DNA of 64,000 nucleotides from Lachnoclostridium sp. (lineage in GTDB: Bacteria > Bacillota > Clostridia > Lachnospirales > Lachnospiraceae), in assembly GCA_023665475.1 (NCBI GenBank), contig JAMPEB010000001.1:226345-290344 (forward strand), given 5' to 3'. The number at the start of each line of letters is the position of its first letter. The first letter of the stretch is position 1. Of the stretch, positions 46,315 to 55,710 are shown one piece after another. A program made the translations under genes and the position numbers. The notes beneath the pieces are model-generated. The model ran no database searches. It was not told where the DNA came from and saw nothing but the letters and a program-made list of their open reading frames with translations.

Positions 46315-47397
46315 CTAATCCTCCCTTTTCTCGATCACAAATGCCGTGGGAAGCCGCCATGAGGAAGTTGCGTTGTACAAAGTAACGCTGGTCATCTCAT
46401 ACGCTCCGTCATAATACATGGCAGAGGAGCTTCCGCCATCCAGATTTGCCGCATTCACAGCGCCATACTCCTGCATAATGCCAATCAAATCCTGCGCCGT
46501 GGCGCCTAAGTGTCCTGCGGAACCCCTTCCGTCCGTAACTAAGAGAAGCACCGTGCCGTCCTCCCTCTGACCGATTGCCGTTCTGGGATTTGCGCCGCTT
46601 CCGCTTCCCCTTACTTCCGTTGCCGTTCCGTTGATAATCAGCTTGGTAAAATGGTTGCTGTCCCCATCATCCACATCCTTAAAGCTCACCGCATCCCTGA
46701 TATGGTTTTCTTCCACAAGCTGTTTCACCTGTGTTTCCGACATATTCCCGATATCCATAATCATCAGCACATCATCCTCGTTAAAGCCCACCATGACATC
46801 ACCTCTTTTGGGGACATTATACTGTATTTCGCCATTGCAGACCACAAGCCCCTTGGGAAGCCCTCCCCAATTTCCGTCCGAATAATACTCTCCGCCGTTC
46901 ACCCCGCCGATACAATCCGCATTGGTGACCAGCTTTTCCAAAGTCTCGCCGTTCTTACTGCGGTCCATATCCGACCATGGATAAATAGTGGAAAGCTTCA
47001 CGCGGGAAGGGTCGTTTATGATCATCATTTTTGCAAAATAAGAACGCCCGGCAATCTCCACTACCTCGATTCCGTTAATATCAAATTCTTCATCCGGATT
47101 CTCCGGAGCCGTTTTTGAAACGGTAATTAAATCCGGATTGACATTTTCTTCATTATGTACCCTTGCATTCCGATTCGTTACCGCAAGAATCTCCTCTTCG
47201 CTGAAATACCAAGATGCCAGAAACTTCATCTGCCCGGTTTCCAATATGGTGGATACAAACAAATCCCTTGCCGCCTTGCTTGGACCATGGCATATCTCCC
47301 ACACGGCCGTATAAGCGCCCACAAAAGTTACCACGGCAAAAGTGGCAACCACTAATAAAATCCTTAAAATTACTTTTCCTAATGTTAGTTTCTTCAT
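46315..47397 (-). CDS. Phosphodiester glycosidase-family exoprotein (NAGPA-like)
   Basis: 360 aa from ATG 47397, with AGGGA upstream; a GTG at 47433 is an alternative. An N-terminal membrane segment (about 8-32) exports the protein. The NAGPA domain (about 155-360) shows DCIGGVNGGEYYSDG, GANPRTAIGQREDGTVLLLVTDGRG and NLDGGSSSAMYYDG. Family members cleave GlcNAc-phosphodiester links; the substrate here may be a wall or capsule polymer. Lies between a GT2-GtrA gene and a membrane-anchored partner. Confidence 0.85.
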   Translation of the reverse strand: MKKLTLGKVILRILLVVATFAVVTFVGAYTAVWEICHGPSKAARDLFVSTILETGQMKFLASWYFSEEEILAVTNRNARVHNEENVNPDLITVSKTAPENPDEEFDINGIEVVEIAGRSYFAKMMIINDPSRVKLSTIYPWSDMDRSKNGETLEKLVTNADCIGGVNGGEYYSDGNWGGLPKGLVVCNGEIQYNVPKRGDVMVGFNEDDVLMIMDIGNMSETQVKQLVEENHIRDAVSFKDVDDGDSNHFTKLIINGTATEVRGSGSGANPRTAIGQREDGTVLLLVTDGRGSAGHLGATAQDLIGIMQEYGAVNAANLDGGSSSAMYYDGAYEMTSVTLYNATSSWRLPTAFVIEKRED

Positions 47398-47443
47398 GAC
47401 TCTATCCCTTATCCCTGCAACCAGATATTTCACATTCTCCCCA

Positions 47444-48508
47444 TCAGCGGAACACCCATTTCTGCTGTACCTGAAAACTTAACAGAAGCAGCACGATATC
47501 CACAATCGGCTTCAAAATCACCTCAAACACGGAACCGGCGCTGCACAGGCTGCTGAGTAAGTACACAATTCCGAAGGAAATCCCCGTCTGAACCAGACAA
47601 AGCGCATAATACCTTACCGCCGTCCTGCTGACGGATTCCTCCGACTGGAAAACCGCTTTCCTGTTTATGGCATAATTAAATACGGACGAAATCGCCCTTG
47701 CCGGAAATGTGGCAAAAAACAGCCTATGAAAGCGCTCCGCGTCGCTTCCTATCAGCAATATCAAAAGCGTATACAAACCGTAATCAATCAGAAACGATAC
47801 ACCCGAACTCAATAAATATCGGAACAAATATCTAAAAATAAGCCTGTAAATTTTCAGGGAATCCTTGATGGGATGAAAATGCGTGGAAGCGTTCTCCTCA
47901 ATATAAACCGTTTCAATGGGAACCTCCAGAAATGCAATGTGATTCTTTTTCAGAGTAAAAAACATCTCCGTTTCATACTCAAACCTTTCCCCCTCCGTCT
48001 CGCACATCAAGGATAAATACTGATAAGGAATAGCGCGCAGTCCCGTCTGGGTATCAGAAATCTTTATGCCGCAGAACAGCCCGAAGACCATGCTGGTGCT
48101 GTTATTTCCAAAACGGCTCTTAAAGGGAACATTGTCTTTGCTAAAGTCCCGGCAGCCTAAAACGACTTTATCTTTCTCTTCCGTCATTTTTTCGGCACAC
48201 GCCTTAATGTCATGAACCATATGCTGGTTGTCCCCGTCCACGGTCACGACTCCCGCTATATCCGCCCGATTTTCCATCACATAAGAAAAGGCAGTTTTTA
48301 GCGCCCTGCCCTTTCCTCTGTTGACTTCATGGGTCAACACCGTGACCTCTTTATGGCTGCCCGCCTTTACAAACGGCTCCATATGCTGCTCATCGCTTCC
48401 GTCATTTACTATCACAATATCCGTAAACCCTGCCCCTAGCAGCCCGTCCACTACCATATTCAGCTTTTCATCCGGATTTAAGGATGGCAGAACTATCGTC
48501 ACATTCAT
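47444..48508 (-). CDS. GT2 glycosyltransferase fused to GtrA membrane domain
   Basis: 354 aa from ATG 48508, with AGGAGG upstream. Residues about 1-220 are a GT2 (DPM1-like) domain: IVLPSLNPDEKLN, IVNDGSD, VVTVDGDNQHMVHD, GLRAIPYQYL. Residues about 235-354 form a four-helix GtrA domain (SSGVSFLIDYGLYTLL, FNYAINRKAVF). Such fusions transfer a sugar to polyprenyl phosphate and help to flip it. First gene of the three-gene envelope operon. Confidence 0.88.
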   Translation of the reverse strand: MNVTIVLPSLNPDEKLNMVVDGLLGAGFTDIVIVNDGSDEQHMEPFVKAGSHKEVTVLTHEVNRGKGRALKTAFSYVMENRADIAGVVTVDGDNQHMVHDIKACAEKMTEEKDKVVLGCRDFSKDNVPFKSRFGNNSTSMVFGLFCGIKISDTQTGLRAIPYQYLSLMCETEGERFEYETEMFFTLKKNHIAFLEVPIETVYIEENASTHFHPIKDSLKIYRLIFRYLFRYLLSSGVSFLIDYGLYTLLILLIGSDAERFHRLFFATFPARAISSVFNYAINRKAVFQSEESVSRTAVRYYALCLVQTGISFGIVYLLSSLCSAGSVFEVILKPIVDIVLLLLSFQVQQKWVFR

Positions 48509-48583
48509 GGCAATCCCTCCTCGCCTACTATAGTCTACCACAAAAGCCCGTATTTGGGAATGGGAAACTTTTATACATTAGTC

Positions 48584-49321
48584 TTACACATCCCTCCTCT
48601 CCATCACCCTGCTCCCAATCAAAAGAAAAACAATCAGATAAACCGCGCAGATATTCACAAACATGCCATAGCCGCTCTCCATTATCTTTTGCGGACCATT
48701 GGAGTTCATGCCATATGCCATAAGGGAATAAGGCCATATATGTCCAAAGCCTTTCGCCAGAGCAGCCAGCCCCGAAAGTCCTCCCGCAAAAGCGATTCCC
48801 ACAGGCAGGGCAAAGCTTTTGATGTACATGGAGAGAAGTAGCTGCGCCGCTGCCATAACCATGCCTCCCAAGGCTCCAAGCAGACACCATATCACAAGGA
48901 ACTTTATAGGGGGCTGTGCTGTCAGACCCGCAAGCTTTCCTGATAGGATAAACAAAATCCCTATCCATGCCTCGCTGAACAGAATCATAAAAGATGCCAT
49001 GCACATTTTGGAAAGAAAAATCATTGCCCGGCTTATGGGCATGGTCAGCACTTTATTCCAATTATGGTTCGTATGCTCCAGCCGCATAAGATAAGCGCAG
49101 TACACCCCTATCATAATAGGCAGGAAAAAATAACTTGTAAATAAGGTGTGCTGTGTCCATAAACTGTACCATTCACTCCGTAAAAGTTCCAGATTTGCCA
49201 GATAATTCATGGTTCCCAGCGCTGCCGGAATCACAGGAAGAATCAAAAATGCAAGCCACACCGGGGAACGCTTTAACTTCATTTGCTCTGCTTTCAATAA
49301 TCGTATCATTCTAATCACCAT
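48584..49321 (-). CDS. ABC-2 type permease (lantibiotic/bacitracin-type), subunit 2
   Basis: 245 aa from ATG 49321; ATG 49309 (MIRLLKAEQMKLKRSP) is equally plausible. Six membrane helices. The N-terminus LLKAEQMKLKRSPVWLAFLILP is typical of MutG/BcrB-like permeases. It is the last gene of an ATPase-permease-permease set, as in LanFEG immunity or bacitracin exporters, separated from the first permease by a complete intercistronic element. Confidence 0.85.
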   Translation of the reverse strand: MVIRMIRLLKAEQMKLKRSPVWLAFLILPVIPAALGTMNYLANLELLRSEWYSLWTQHTLFTSYFFLPIMIGVYCAYLMRLEHTNHNWNKVLTMPISRAMIFLSKMCMASFMILFSEAWIGILFILSGKLAGLTAQPPIKFLVIWCLLGALGGMVMAAAQLLLSMYIKSFALPVGIAFAGGLSGLAALAKGFGHIWPYSLMAYGMNSNGPQKIMESGYGMFVNICAVYLIVFLLIGSRVMERRDV

Positions 49322-49335
49322 GCCTTTCAAATCCT

Positions 49336-49498
49336 GACCGCTTCAGCGGCGCAAACAATCCATGAGAAGAATGCCTGCTCAAAGCGAACTTGTTCCCTTG
49401 GCATTCTTCAGTGTGAAGTTTTAGAATTTCTTATGTCTGCGTACTAAAGAGGGGTGCTTACACACCCTCTTAGCGACTTAGAAATTCTCTTCACACTT
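49336..49498 (-). repeat. Intercistronic structured element, copy 2
   Basis: About 163 bp between the two permease genes, beginning at the stop codon of the upstream one. Outer stem GTGTGAAG / CTTCACAC (49411-49418 with 49489-49496), inner stem AGAATTTCT / AGAAATTCT, a central AAGAGGG/CCCTCTT hairpin, then AAGAATGCC / GGCATTCTT (49367-49408), GATTGTTTG and a GCCGCT/AGCGGT hairpin. Confidence 0.85.
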
Positions 49499-50255
49499 AT
49501 GCCTCTTTTCTGCAAAATAAAATTTTTCCAACTACATAGATGATAATGCAGGCTGCCCCTATCATTGCCAAAGCTGCCCAATCAAAGCCCATAGCTTCAT
49601 AATACGCCTCCGCATACCTTGCTTCTTTTGTCCAGCCAAACAGCCACACAAACTGCAGTTCCCCATAATACCCCCACAAAAGCAGTCTGGGTAAAACAGG
49701 AAATGGCAGGAACAGGGAAAACAAGCCTGCAAAAGCCCCTATGATTCCCACAAAAAAGGCTGCCGCCTGATTGGGAAACACTATGGACAACACATGCTGG
49801 AAAAGATAAACGGCAATCGTAGGAACCAAAGTAAACAACAGGTAAATCAAATACAGCTTTAACGGCGCCTTTCCCTCAAAGCCCTTAACATATCCAAAAG
49901 CGAGCACCATGCCCCAATGAATAAGGCTGCATATCGCTATTACGGATATGCCATACACAAGCTTTGCATCATATACCTTACCCTTTGGCGCCAAGGTCAG
50001 AAGCTGCTTAAACATACCCCCTTTATGCTCGATATCGCAAAGCCTTGAGGCAGTTACCATGGCCAGTATCGGCATAAAAATGGTATTGAGCATGGGAAGC
50101 TGATATAAAAACATCATCCACCCGTTTTGCATTTCAAATTCGCCATAATTTCCCCATAATATCCAGACAAGGGAAAGTATGGTCAGGGCAAGGGCTGTCA
50201 AAAACACATAACGCCCCCTTGTCTTTCGGTATTCACATTCTAACAGTCGTATCAT
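49497..50255 (-). CDS. ABC-2 type permease (lantibiotic/bacitracin-type), subunit 1
   Basis: 252 aa, six membrane helices. N-terminus LLECEYRKTRGRYVFLTALAL is typical of the family. The start overlaps the ATPase stop (ATGA). Together with the ATPase and the second permease it should form a transporter that protects against, or exports, an antimicrobial peptide; the adjacent two-component system supports this. Confidence 0.85.
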   Translation of the reverse strand: MIRLLECEYRKTRGRYVFLTALALTILSLVWILWGNYGEFEMQNGWMMFLYQLPMLNTIFMPILAMVTASRLCDIEHKGGMFKQLLTLAPKGKVYDAKLVYGISVIAICSLIHWGMVLAFGYVKGFEGKAPLKLYLIYLLFTLVPTIAVYLFQHVLSIVFPNQAAAFFVGIIGAFAGLFSLFLPFPVLPRLLLWGYYGELQFVWLFGWTKEARYAEAYYEAMGFDWAALAMIGAACIIIYVVGKILFCRKEA

Positions 50256-50983
50256 AAGCTGCTCTCCCTTCCCGTCAGGTCCAAAAAGATTTCTTCCAAG
50301 CTTTTGGATCGGTCCGTTTCATGCAGAAGGTTTAAGGCGCCCTGATACATCATTTTCCCGTTTGCGATGATTCCGATATCCTCCGCCATCTGGTCAATTT
50401 CCGAGAGCAGATGGCTTGATACAATCACTGTCATTCCGTATTTTTGCGGCAGGGAACACACCAGCTCGCGCATCTCCTGAATGCCCGCCGGGTCAAGCCC
50501 GTTGGTGGGTTCATCCAAAATCAATAGCTTGGGAAAAGATAAAAGCGCTCCGGCAAGCCCCAGCCGCTGCTTCATGCCAAGAGAATACGCCGACACCTTT
50601 TTACCGCTCTGGCGGTCCAGCCTTACAATCCGCAGAACCTCATCCACATTTTCCTTTGGCACATCCAGCAGAGTCTGCAAAATTTTCAGGTTTTCTTTTC
50701 CCGTCAGATGCCCGTAATAAGACGGGGACTCTATCAGGGAACCGATGTTTTTCAAGATAAAATTCCGGTTCCGGCTGTTTAACCGCCTACCAAAAAGGTC
50801 GATTTCTCCCGCCGTAGGCTTGACCAAATCCAGAAGCATTTTCAATGTTGTGGATTTGCCTGCCCCATTGGGTCCTAAAAAGCCATATATCCTTCCCTCC
50901 TTTACCGACATGTCCAGATTGTTTACCGAAAGGTTATCCTTATACCTTTTGGTAAGCCCGTTCGTTCTCACGATTTCTTTCAT
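50252..50983 (-). CDS. ABC transporter ATPase (BcrA/LanF-type)
   Basis: 243 aa. Walker A GFLGPNGAGKSTTLKML (about 34), signature YSLGMKQRLGLAGALL, Walker B LLILDEPTNGLDPAG, H-loop IVSSHLLSEID. Of the bacitracin/lantibiotic immunity class. First gene of the exporter operon; a palindromic leader (51025-51104) precedes it and the regulators are divergently transcribed. Confidence 0.93.
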   Translation of the reverse strand: MKEIVRTNGLTKRYKDNLSVNNLDMSVKEGRIYGFLGPNGAGKSTTLKMLLDLVKPTAGEIDLFGRRLNSRNRNFILKNIGSLIESPSYYGHLTGKENLKILQTLLDVPKENVDEVLRIVRLDRQSGKKVSAYSLGMKQRLGLAGALLSFPKLLILDEPTNGLDPAGIQEMRELVCSLPQKYGMTVIVSSHLLSEIDQMAEDIGIIANGKMMYQGALNLLHETDRSKSLEEIFLDLTGRESSL

Positions 50984-51024
50984 ATTTCCTCTCTTTCCGC
51001 CGCGTAAGCGGCATTTTAATCAGT

Positions 51025-51104
51025 GGAACTTTGGGATGCGCAGCTTGTGTATCTCAACACAGACACACAAGCTCCACAATTCGTCTTACGAAAATCAAAG
51101 TTCC
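51025..51104. repeat. 80-bp nested palindrome in the exporter leader
   Basis: Outer arms GGAACTTTG (51025-51033) and CAAAGTTCC (51096-51104), inner arms AGCTTGTGT (51042-51050) and ACACAAGCT (51065-51073). The arm-proximal sequence is shared with 30309-30347. It lies between the ATPase start and the divergent regulator gene. No T run follows, so it is not an ordinary terminator. Confidence 0.7.
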
Positions 51105-51173
51105 GGCAACCGCCTATAAAAATCATGTGTCGCTGTACCGCTCTACTAATATAACAGTTCAATCTGTCAAAAA

Positions 51174-51200
51174 CCTTAACACAACCTTACAGAAACCTTA
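51174..51200 (+). promoter_or_regulatory. Three 11-bp phased CCTTA boxes
   Basis: CCTTA at 51174, 51185 and 51196, exactly 11 bp apart, in the control region between the exporter and its regulators. This spacing is standard for OmpR-family response regulators, so the adjacent regulator probably binds here. The rest of 50984-51261 is AT-rich, with a possible -10 (TATAAA) near 51238. Confidence 0.6.
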
Positions 51201-51261
51201 AATTTCCCCAAGCTCTTTTAAATGCGGAAATTTTATTATAAAATAAAAATGGGGTGTGAGA

Positions 51262-51963
51262 ATGCAGGAATTAAAAAACAAGAAAATCTTAATTGTTGAC
51301 GATGAACCAGAGCTTCTTTCCATGCTCTCGGATATTTTGTACCGGGAGGGCTTTTACAATGTATATACCGCAAAAAACTGTGCGGATGCCCTGAAAAAAG
51401 CGAAAGAACAGCCCATATCACTCTTTTTGTTAGATGTGAATCTCCCCGACGGAGATGGGTTTTCCCTGCTGAAGAACTTGCGGCAGTTCTCACAGGCTCC
51501 TGCCATTTTCCTGACTGCCAGAGGGGAGGCGGATGACAGGATTGAAGGCTTGGGGCTGGGCGCCGATGACTATATCGTAAAGCCTTTTCTCTCCAAAGAG
51601 CTGCTTCTGCGTATCAGCGCAGTCTTAAAGAGGGTTTATCGGATAAACGACACAAAAACCACATTTTCCCTATCCGGAAGGATGATTGATTTCGAGACGG
51701 CTGCGGTGTCGGACGGAGAAAAGCAGATGCTTCTTACGGCAAAAGAATTTATCCTGTTAAAAAAGCTGTGGGAAAATAAAAACCGCATTGTGACAAATGA
51801 TGCCCTCTGCATGGCGGCATGGGGCGAGGATTACTATGGCTGCGAAAACACACTTATGGTGCATATCAGACGGCTTAGAAAGAAAATCGAAGCCAATCCG
51901 TCGAAGCCGAGGCATCTGCTGACGGTAAAGGGCTTAGGCTATAAGCTGGTAACAGATGAATAG
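51262..51963 (+). CDS. OmpR-family response regulator
   Basis: 233 aa from ATG 51262; a GTG two codons earlier is an alternative. Receiver domain with ILIVDDEPEL, phospho-acceptor FLLDVNLPD and DYIVKPFLS; winged-helix output domain (about 135-233, LTAKEFILLKKLWENKNRIVTNDALC...LMVHIRRLRKKIE...TVKGLGYKL). Overlaps the kinase gene by 8 bases and is divergent from the peptide exporter, which it probably controls. Confidence 0.92.
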   Translation: MQELKNKKILIVDDEPELLSMLSDILYREGFYNVYTAKNCADALKKAKEQPISLFLLDVNLPDGDGFSLLKNLRQFSQAPAIFLTARGEADDRIEGLGLGADDYIVKPFLSKELLLRISAVLKRVYRINDTKTTFSLSGRMIDFETAAVSDGEKQMLLTAKEFILLKKLWENKNRIVTNDALCMAAWGEDYYGCENTLMVHIRRLRKKIEANPSKPRHLLTVKGLGYKLVTDE

Positions 51964-53314
51964 GAGCAGGCAGATGGGCAGAAAGAAAAACAAAACCGCA
52001 TTTATCATTTTCCTATATTTTACCCTGTCGGCAGCAGGGATTGCCGTCCTGCTTCTGCTTATTAATTTTCTGGGGTTCGGCAGGCTTATGACCGACTACA
52101 GGGGGTATCACGGCGACTCCCCCAGCCATATTCTGGAAACGGTCAGTAGGTCCATTATAAAAACCGAAGACGGTTTCTCCCTTTCCGATAAAGACATTAT
52201 CCGCCCCGACTATTGGTGCATCCTCATTGATGAAACCGGAGAGATTGCATGGTCGGAGCATATGCCTGACGACATTCCCTCCCACTATTCCCTAAATGAT
52301 ATTGCCAGAATGACAAAATGGTATTTAAACGATTATCCCGTGTATGTGTACACCTGTGATTATGGGCTTCTGGTCTTGGGGCTGCCCAAATACTCCATAG
52401 GAAAATATGATCTGGCTTATTCCGCGGAATGGCTGAGTTCCCTGCCCCTGAAAATGCTTGCCATTTTGATGCTCAATCTGGTTCTGGCAGCCGTTTTCGC
52501 CTTTGCCTTCGGCGCCAGACTATACCGCAGGCTGCAGGCTTTAATGGAAGGAATCTATGATTTGAGTAAAGAAAAAACGGTTCACTTAAAAGAAAAGGGC
52601 ATTTTCAGAGACCTTGCCCGCAGCATTAACCATACTTCCGCATCTATGGAACGCAAAAATCTGGCTCTGGCGGACCGCGACAATGCACGCTCCAATTGGA
52701 TTTCCGGCATTTCCCATGATATACGCATTCCCCTGTCCTTAATTATGGGACATTCCGAGGCTCTTTTAGAATGCGGCAGCTTAAAGGAAGAAAATCAAAA
52801 ACGGGCGGAGAGCATCCATGCACAGAGCATCAAAATAAAAAAGCTCATTGAGGATTTAAACCTGATTTCTTCGCTGGAATACGATATGCAGCCCTTAAAA
52901 AAGAAGGATGTCCCGCTATGCCCTCTGATAAGGCGCATTGTAACGGATATCCTAAACTGCGGTCTTTCGGACAGCTATGCCATCCGCCTTGATATGCAGG
53001 ATAAAAAAGCAGTGATATCCGCCGACGAAAACCTTCTGGAACGCGCCATCTTTAACCTCTTAAACAACAGCATTACCCATAATAAAAACGGATGCGAAAT
53101 AAACATCCGTGAATATGTAAAAGATGGAACGATTCATCTGGAAATATCCGACAACGGAGAGGGCATCCCGGAAGAGATTCTGGAGCATATCACAGAAATC
53201 CCTAAATCCGCCCACGGCATGGGACTGCCTATGGCATACCGAATCATCTGTGCCCACGGGGGCGGATTTCAGGCTGTGAATAATAATGGTTTCTCGGTTA
53301 AAATCCAATTTTAG
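51956..53314 (+). CDS. Sensor histidine kinase
   Basis: 452 aa. Membrane helices at about 13-36 and 160-185 enclose an external domain of about 120 residues. HAMP-like linker, phospho-acceptor GISHDIRIPLSLIMGHSEAL, N-box NLLNNSITHNKNG and G-box DNGEGIPEEI / GMGLPMAYRI. The residue after the usual Arg in the H-box is Ile rather than Thr, the position linked to phosphatase activity. Probably senses envelope damage or a peptide. Confidence 0.9.
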   Translation: MNRSRQMGRKKNKTAFIIFLYFTLSAAGIAVLLLLINFLGFGRLMTDYRGYHGDSPSHILETVSRSIIKTEDGFSLSDKDIIRPDYWCILIDETGEIAWSEHMPDDIPSHYSLNDIARMTKWYLNDYPVYVYTCDYGLLVLGLPKYSIGKYDLAYSAEWLSSLPLKMLAILMLNLVLAAVFAFAFGARLYRRLQALMEGIYDLSKEKTVHLKEKGIFRDLARSINHTSASMERKNLALADRDNARSNWISGISHDIRIPLSLIMGHSEALLECGSLKEENQKRAESIHAQSIKIKKLIEDLNLISSLEYDMQPLKKKDVPLCPLIRRIVTDILNCGLSDSYAIRLDMQDKKAVISADENLLERAIFNLLNNSITHNKNGCEINIREYVKDGTIHLEISDNGEGIPEEILEHITEIPKSAHGMGLPMAYRIICAHGGGFQAVNNNGFSVKIQF

Positions 53315-53361
53315 GGGAGCCGCCCTCCCCTGCAGTCCCCATGACAGATTATGCAAGTGGG

Positions 53362-55647
53362 CTATTGATTCTCCCCCACATAGAGATGCACCCGGTTCTG
53401 TATCACCTTGGCCACGGCATCCGCGGATTTCTGCCCCTTATAATAAGCCTGCGCTTCTTCACCGATAATCTTGATAATCTCGTCATCCGCCGTCTCATAA
53501 AAAGGAACCGCATCCGAAACCAAAGCTAACATATCATTTACTTCCTCCCATGTCGTGGCATGATAAGGAACCACTAAATCCTTGGACCAATGATATTCGC
53601 CAAGTCCTCTGCCTCTCTTAAGCCGCTCGGCATCAGACTGCATGTCTTCCTCCACGATTCTGTCCATATCTTCCTTCATGACAGGAAAATAGCCTGAATT
53701 TATACTATACATATGCAAATTGTTTTGCTCTCTCGTCAAAACGCATTCCACAAATTTCCAAGCCCCCTCTTTACACTCCGACACTGTGGCAATGCCGAAA
53801 GCATTGTACGGAAAAACCAAGGTTCCGCCGCTTCCCTCTTTCGTCGGGAATCCGATACAGGCTGCCGTCTTCCCCCATATTCCCACATAAGGCTGCAAAG
53901 ACTTGAACCCCCATATATCTGCCATGGCAAACAACACCTCTCCATCCTGAATCTTATCCGACAGCGGAACCTTGTCAGACTCGTCACTTCCGGCTCGATT
54001 GTCCGCATCCTCATCGGGAAGGCGGCTGCACAATTCCAGCACCGCTTTAAAAGTGTCCGATTCAAAATAACACTCGCCCGTGTCCCAATCAATAAAGGTA
54101 TCCTCATTAAACATCATGATATACTGCATCATTTCGTCTTTTGTAACTCCGTCAAAAGGCATCGTTTTCGGATGAGCGGAAACCGCCTTCAGCATTTCAT
54201 CCAGAGTAAGCCCACCGCCCTTTCCAAATGCCGCGCCATCTCCCACAACAGTCCGTATATGAAAGGTTTCCGGAATGCCCGCTAATATACCGTCAAATTC
54301 ATATATACTCAAAAGCCCCTCTACAAAATCCGCTCGCCCAAAGGCGCTACTCTGCTCCACATAAGGATTCAAATCTTCCAAAATCCCCTGTCTGGACAGT
54401 TTTTTCGCATCCACACCGGATAAATCTATAATATCCATGGGTTCCTTCGTCAGCATGGCGTTATATAAATCTGTCAGAGAACCATAATTTTTTACAGTGA
54501 CATGATAAGGGTAGTTTTCCCGGTTGAAGTGCATGGCAAGACCGACCAAATCATCATATTCACCCTCTTCTTTCACTGTGGCAAGCACCAAATCCTGCCG
54601 CTTGGGCGCATCCTCCGCCCTCGTCTTAGTCAGCAGCACGATACTCCTGTCCTCGCCTGCCCAATCCTCCACCACCGCATAATACCTACCGTCATCAAGC
54701 AGTTGTAAATCCGTCACAAAATATCCGTTTATATTACTGTCCATCCAGAGAAATAATTCTTCTGCGGTCTGCCCGTTATAGCCATAAGCATAATTCTTAT
54801 CATACAAAAGAAAATCTTTCAAGTTCGTCTCCATACTGAATCCGTCTACATTGGGAAAATCTGCTATTACCTCAGTAAACTGCTTTTTCTCAAAATCCAC
54901 CTCTATCAGTGTGCAATACTCCGCATTCTCCCCTTTGCTGATGCAGGCATAAACCTTTCCATCCTCACCGCACACGGCTCCCCTGACCAGCACATTTTCC
55001 CAAGAGCCATAAGATACCATGCCATAATAGCTTCCGTCGGCTGCATACAGCCAGATGCCGGGCTGGTCGCTGTATTCGTTGCTGAAAATATAAATCCGCC
55101 CCTGTCCGTCCAAAGCCATGTGATCCATGCTGATGCCGCTTCCCAACTGCTCCGTGACATCCTGCGAAAAGCTGCTCTTCCCCTCCGCATCAAACTTACA
55201 CAAAAAGCGGCTCATCTTACTGAAATCCGCCGGATAAACATTGACAATCAGCCACACGCTTAAGTCCGGATTAAAAGCGTAAGTGACCACATCCCTATGG
55301 CTTCCTTCCATCGGCCACTCAATGGGAGCCTGTGTCAGCTCCCTGCTGCTCAGAGAATAATGGCAGATACCTTTCACCTCATCGCTCGATTCCCCATTCA
55401 TGGAAACATAGCAGACCGTATCTCCAATCAAATTCATCTCATCATAATCTGCTTTTTCATCCTGAATCACGATTCTCTCCGGCACATAAACCCATTCCCG
55501 CTCTTTTGCCGCATTGGAGGAATTACCTCTGCCGGAAACATTGTTATCCGATTTGCTGTTTGATATGCCTGCGCCGCATGCCGTCAGGAAAACAGACAGA
55601 TATAGCAGCAGACAAAGCCAGAATCTTGTACTATTTTTCTTTACCAT
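53362..55647 (-). CDS. Large lipoprotein with C-terminal solute-binding (SBP_bac_1-like) domain
   Basis: 761 aa from ATG 55647, with AAGGAG 8 bp upstream. Lipoprotein signal with lipobox LTACGAG (Cys about 23). Residues about 55-370 look like a beta-propeller or beta-rich domain (repeats of the YxxDxxGxIY type, e.g. MALDGQGRIYIFSNEYSD, AVCGEDGKVYACIS). Residues about 380-761 resemble an extracellular solute-binding protein (TLDEMLKAVSAH, FPYNAFGIATVSECKEGAWKFVECVLTRE). No ABC permease is adjacent. It follows an ECF sigma/anti-sigma pair in the same direction, with an intercistronic element between. Confidence 0.75.
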   Translation of the reverse strand: MVKKNSTRFWLCLLLYLSVFLTACGAGISNSKSDNNVSGRGNSSNAAKEREWVYVPERIVIQDEKADYDEMNLIGDTVCYVSMNGESSDEVKGICHYSLSSRELTQAPIEWPMEGSHRDVVTYAFNPDLSVWLIVNVYPADFSKMSRFLCKFDAEGKSSFSQDVTEQLGSGISMDHMALDGQGRIYIFSNEYSDQPGIWLYAADGSYYGMVSYGSWENVLVRGAVCGEDGKVYACISKGENAEYCTLIEVDFEKKQFTEVIADFPNVDGFSMETNLKDFLLYDKNYAYGYNGQTAEELFLWMDSNINGYFVTDLQLLDDGRYYAVVEDWAGEDRSIVLLTKTRAEDAPKRQDLVLATVKEEGEYDDLVGLAMHFNRENYPYHVTVKNYGSLTDLYNAMLTKEPMDIIDLSGVDAKKLSRQGILEDLNPYVEQSSAFGRADFVEGLLSIYEFDGILAGIPETFHIRTVVGDGAAFGKGGGLTLDEMLKAVSAHPKTMPFDGVTKDEMMQYIMMFNEDTFIDWDTGECYFESDTFKAVLELCSRLPDEDADNRAGSDESDKVPLSDKIQDGEVLFAMADIWGFKSLQPYVGIWGKTAACIGFPTKEGSGGTLVFPYNAFGIATVSECKEGAWKFVECVLTREQNNLHMYSINSGYFPVMKEDMDRIVEEDMQSDAERLKRGRGLGEYHWSKDLVVPYHATTWEEVNDMLALVSDAVPFYETADDEIIKIIGEEAQAYYKGQKSADAVAKVIQNRVHLYVGENQ

Positions 55648-55710
55648 AATCCGAACTCCTTGCCCTTTCTTTATATTTTCCAGTGTTTCGATGGTTCCCA
55701 AACTTCCCGT

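Noticed and set aside
53312..53331. AGGGGAG/CTCCCCT hairpin after the sensor kinase as a terminator
   Set aside because: No T run on either strand within reach, so termination there is not supported.
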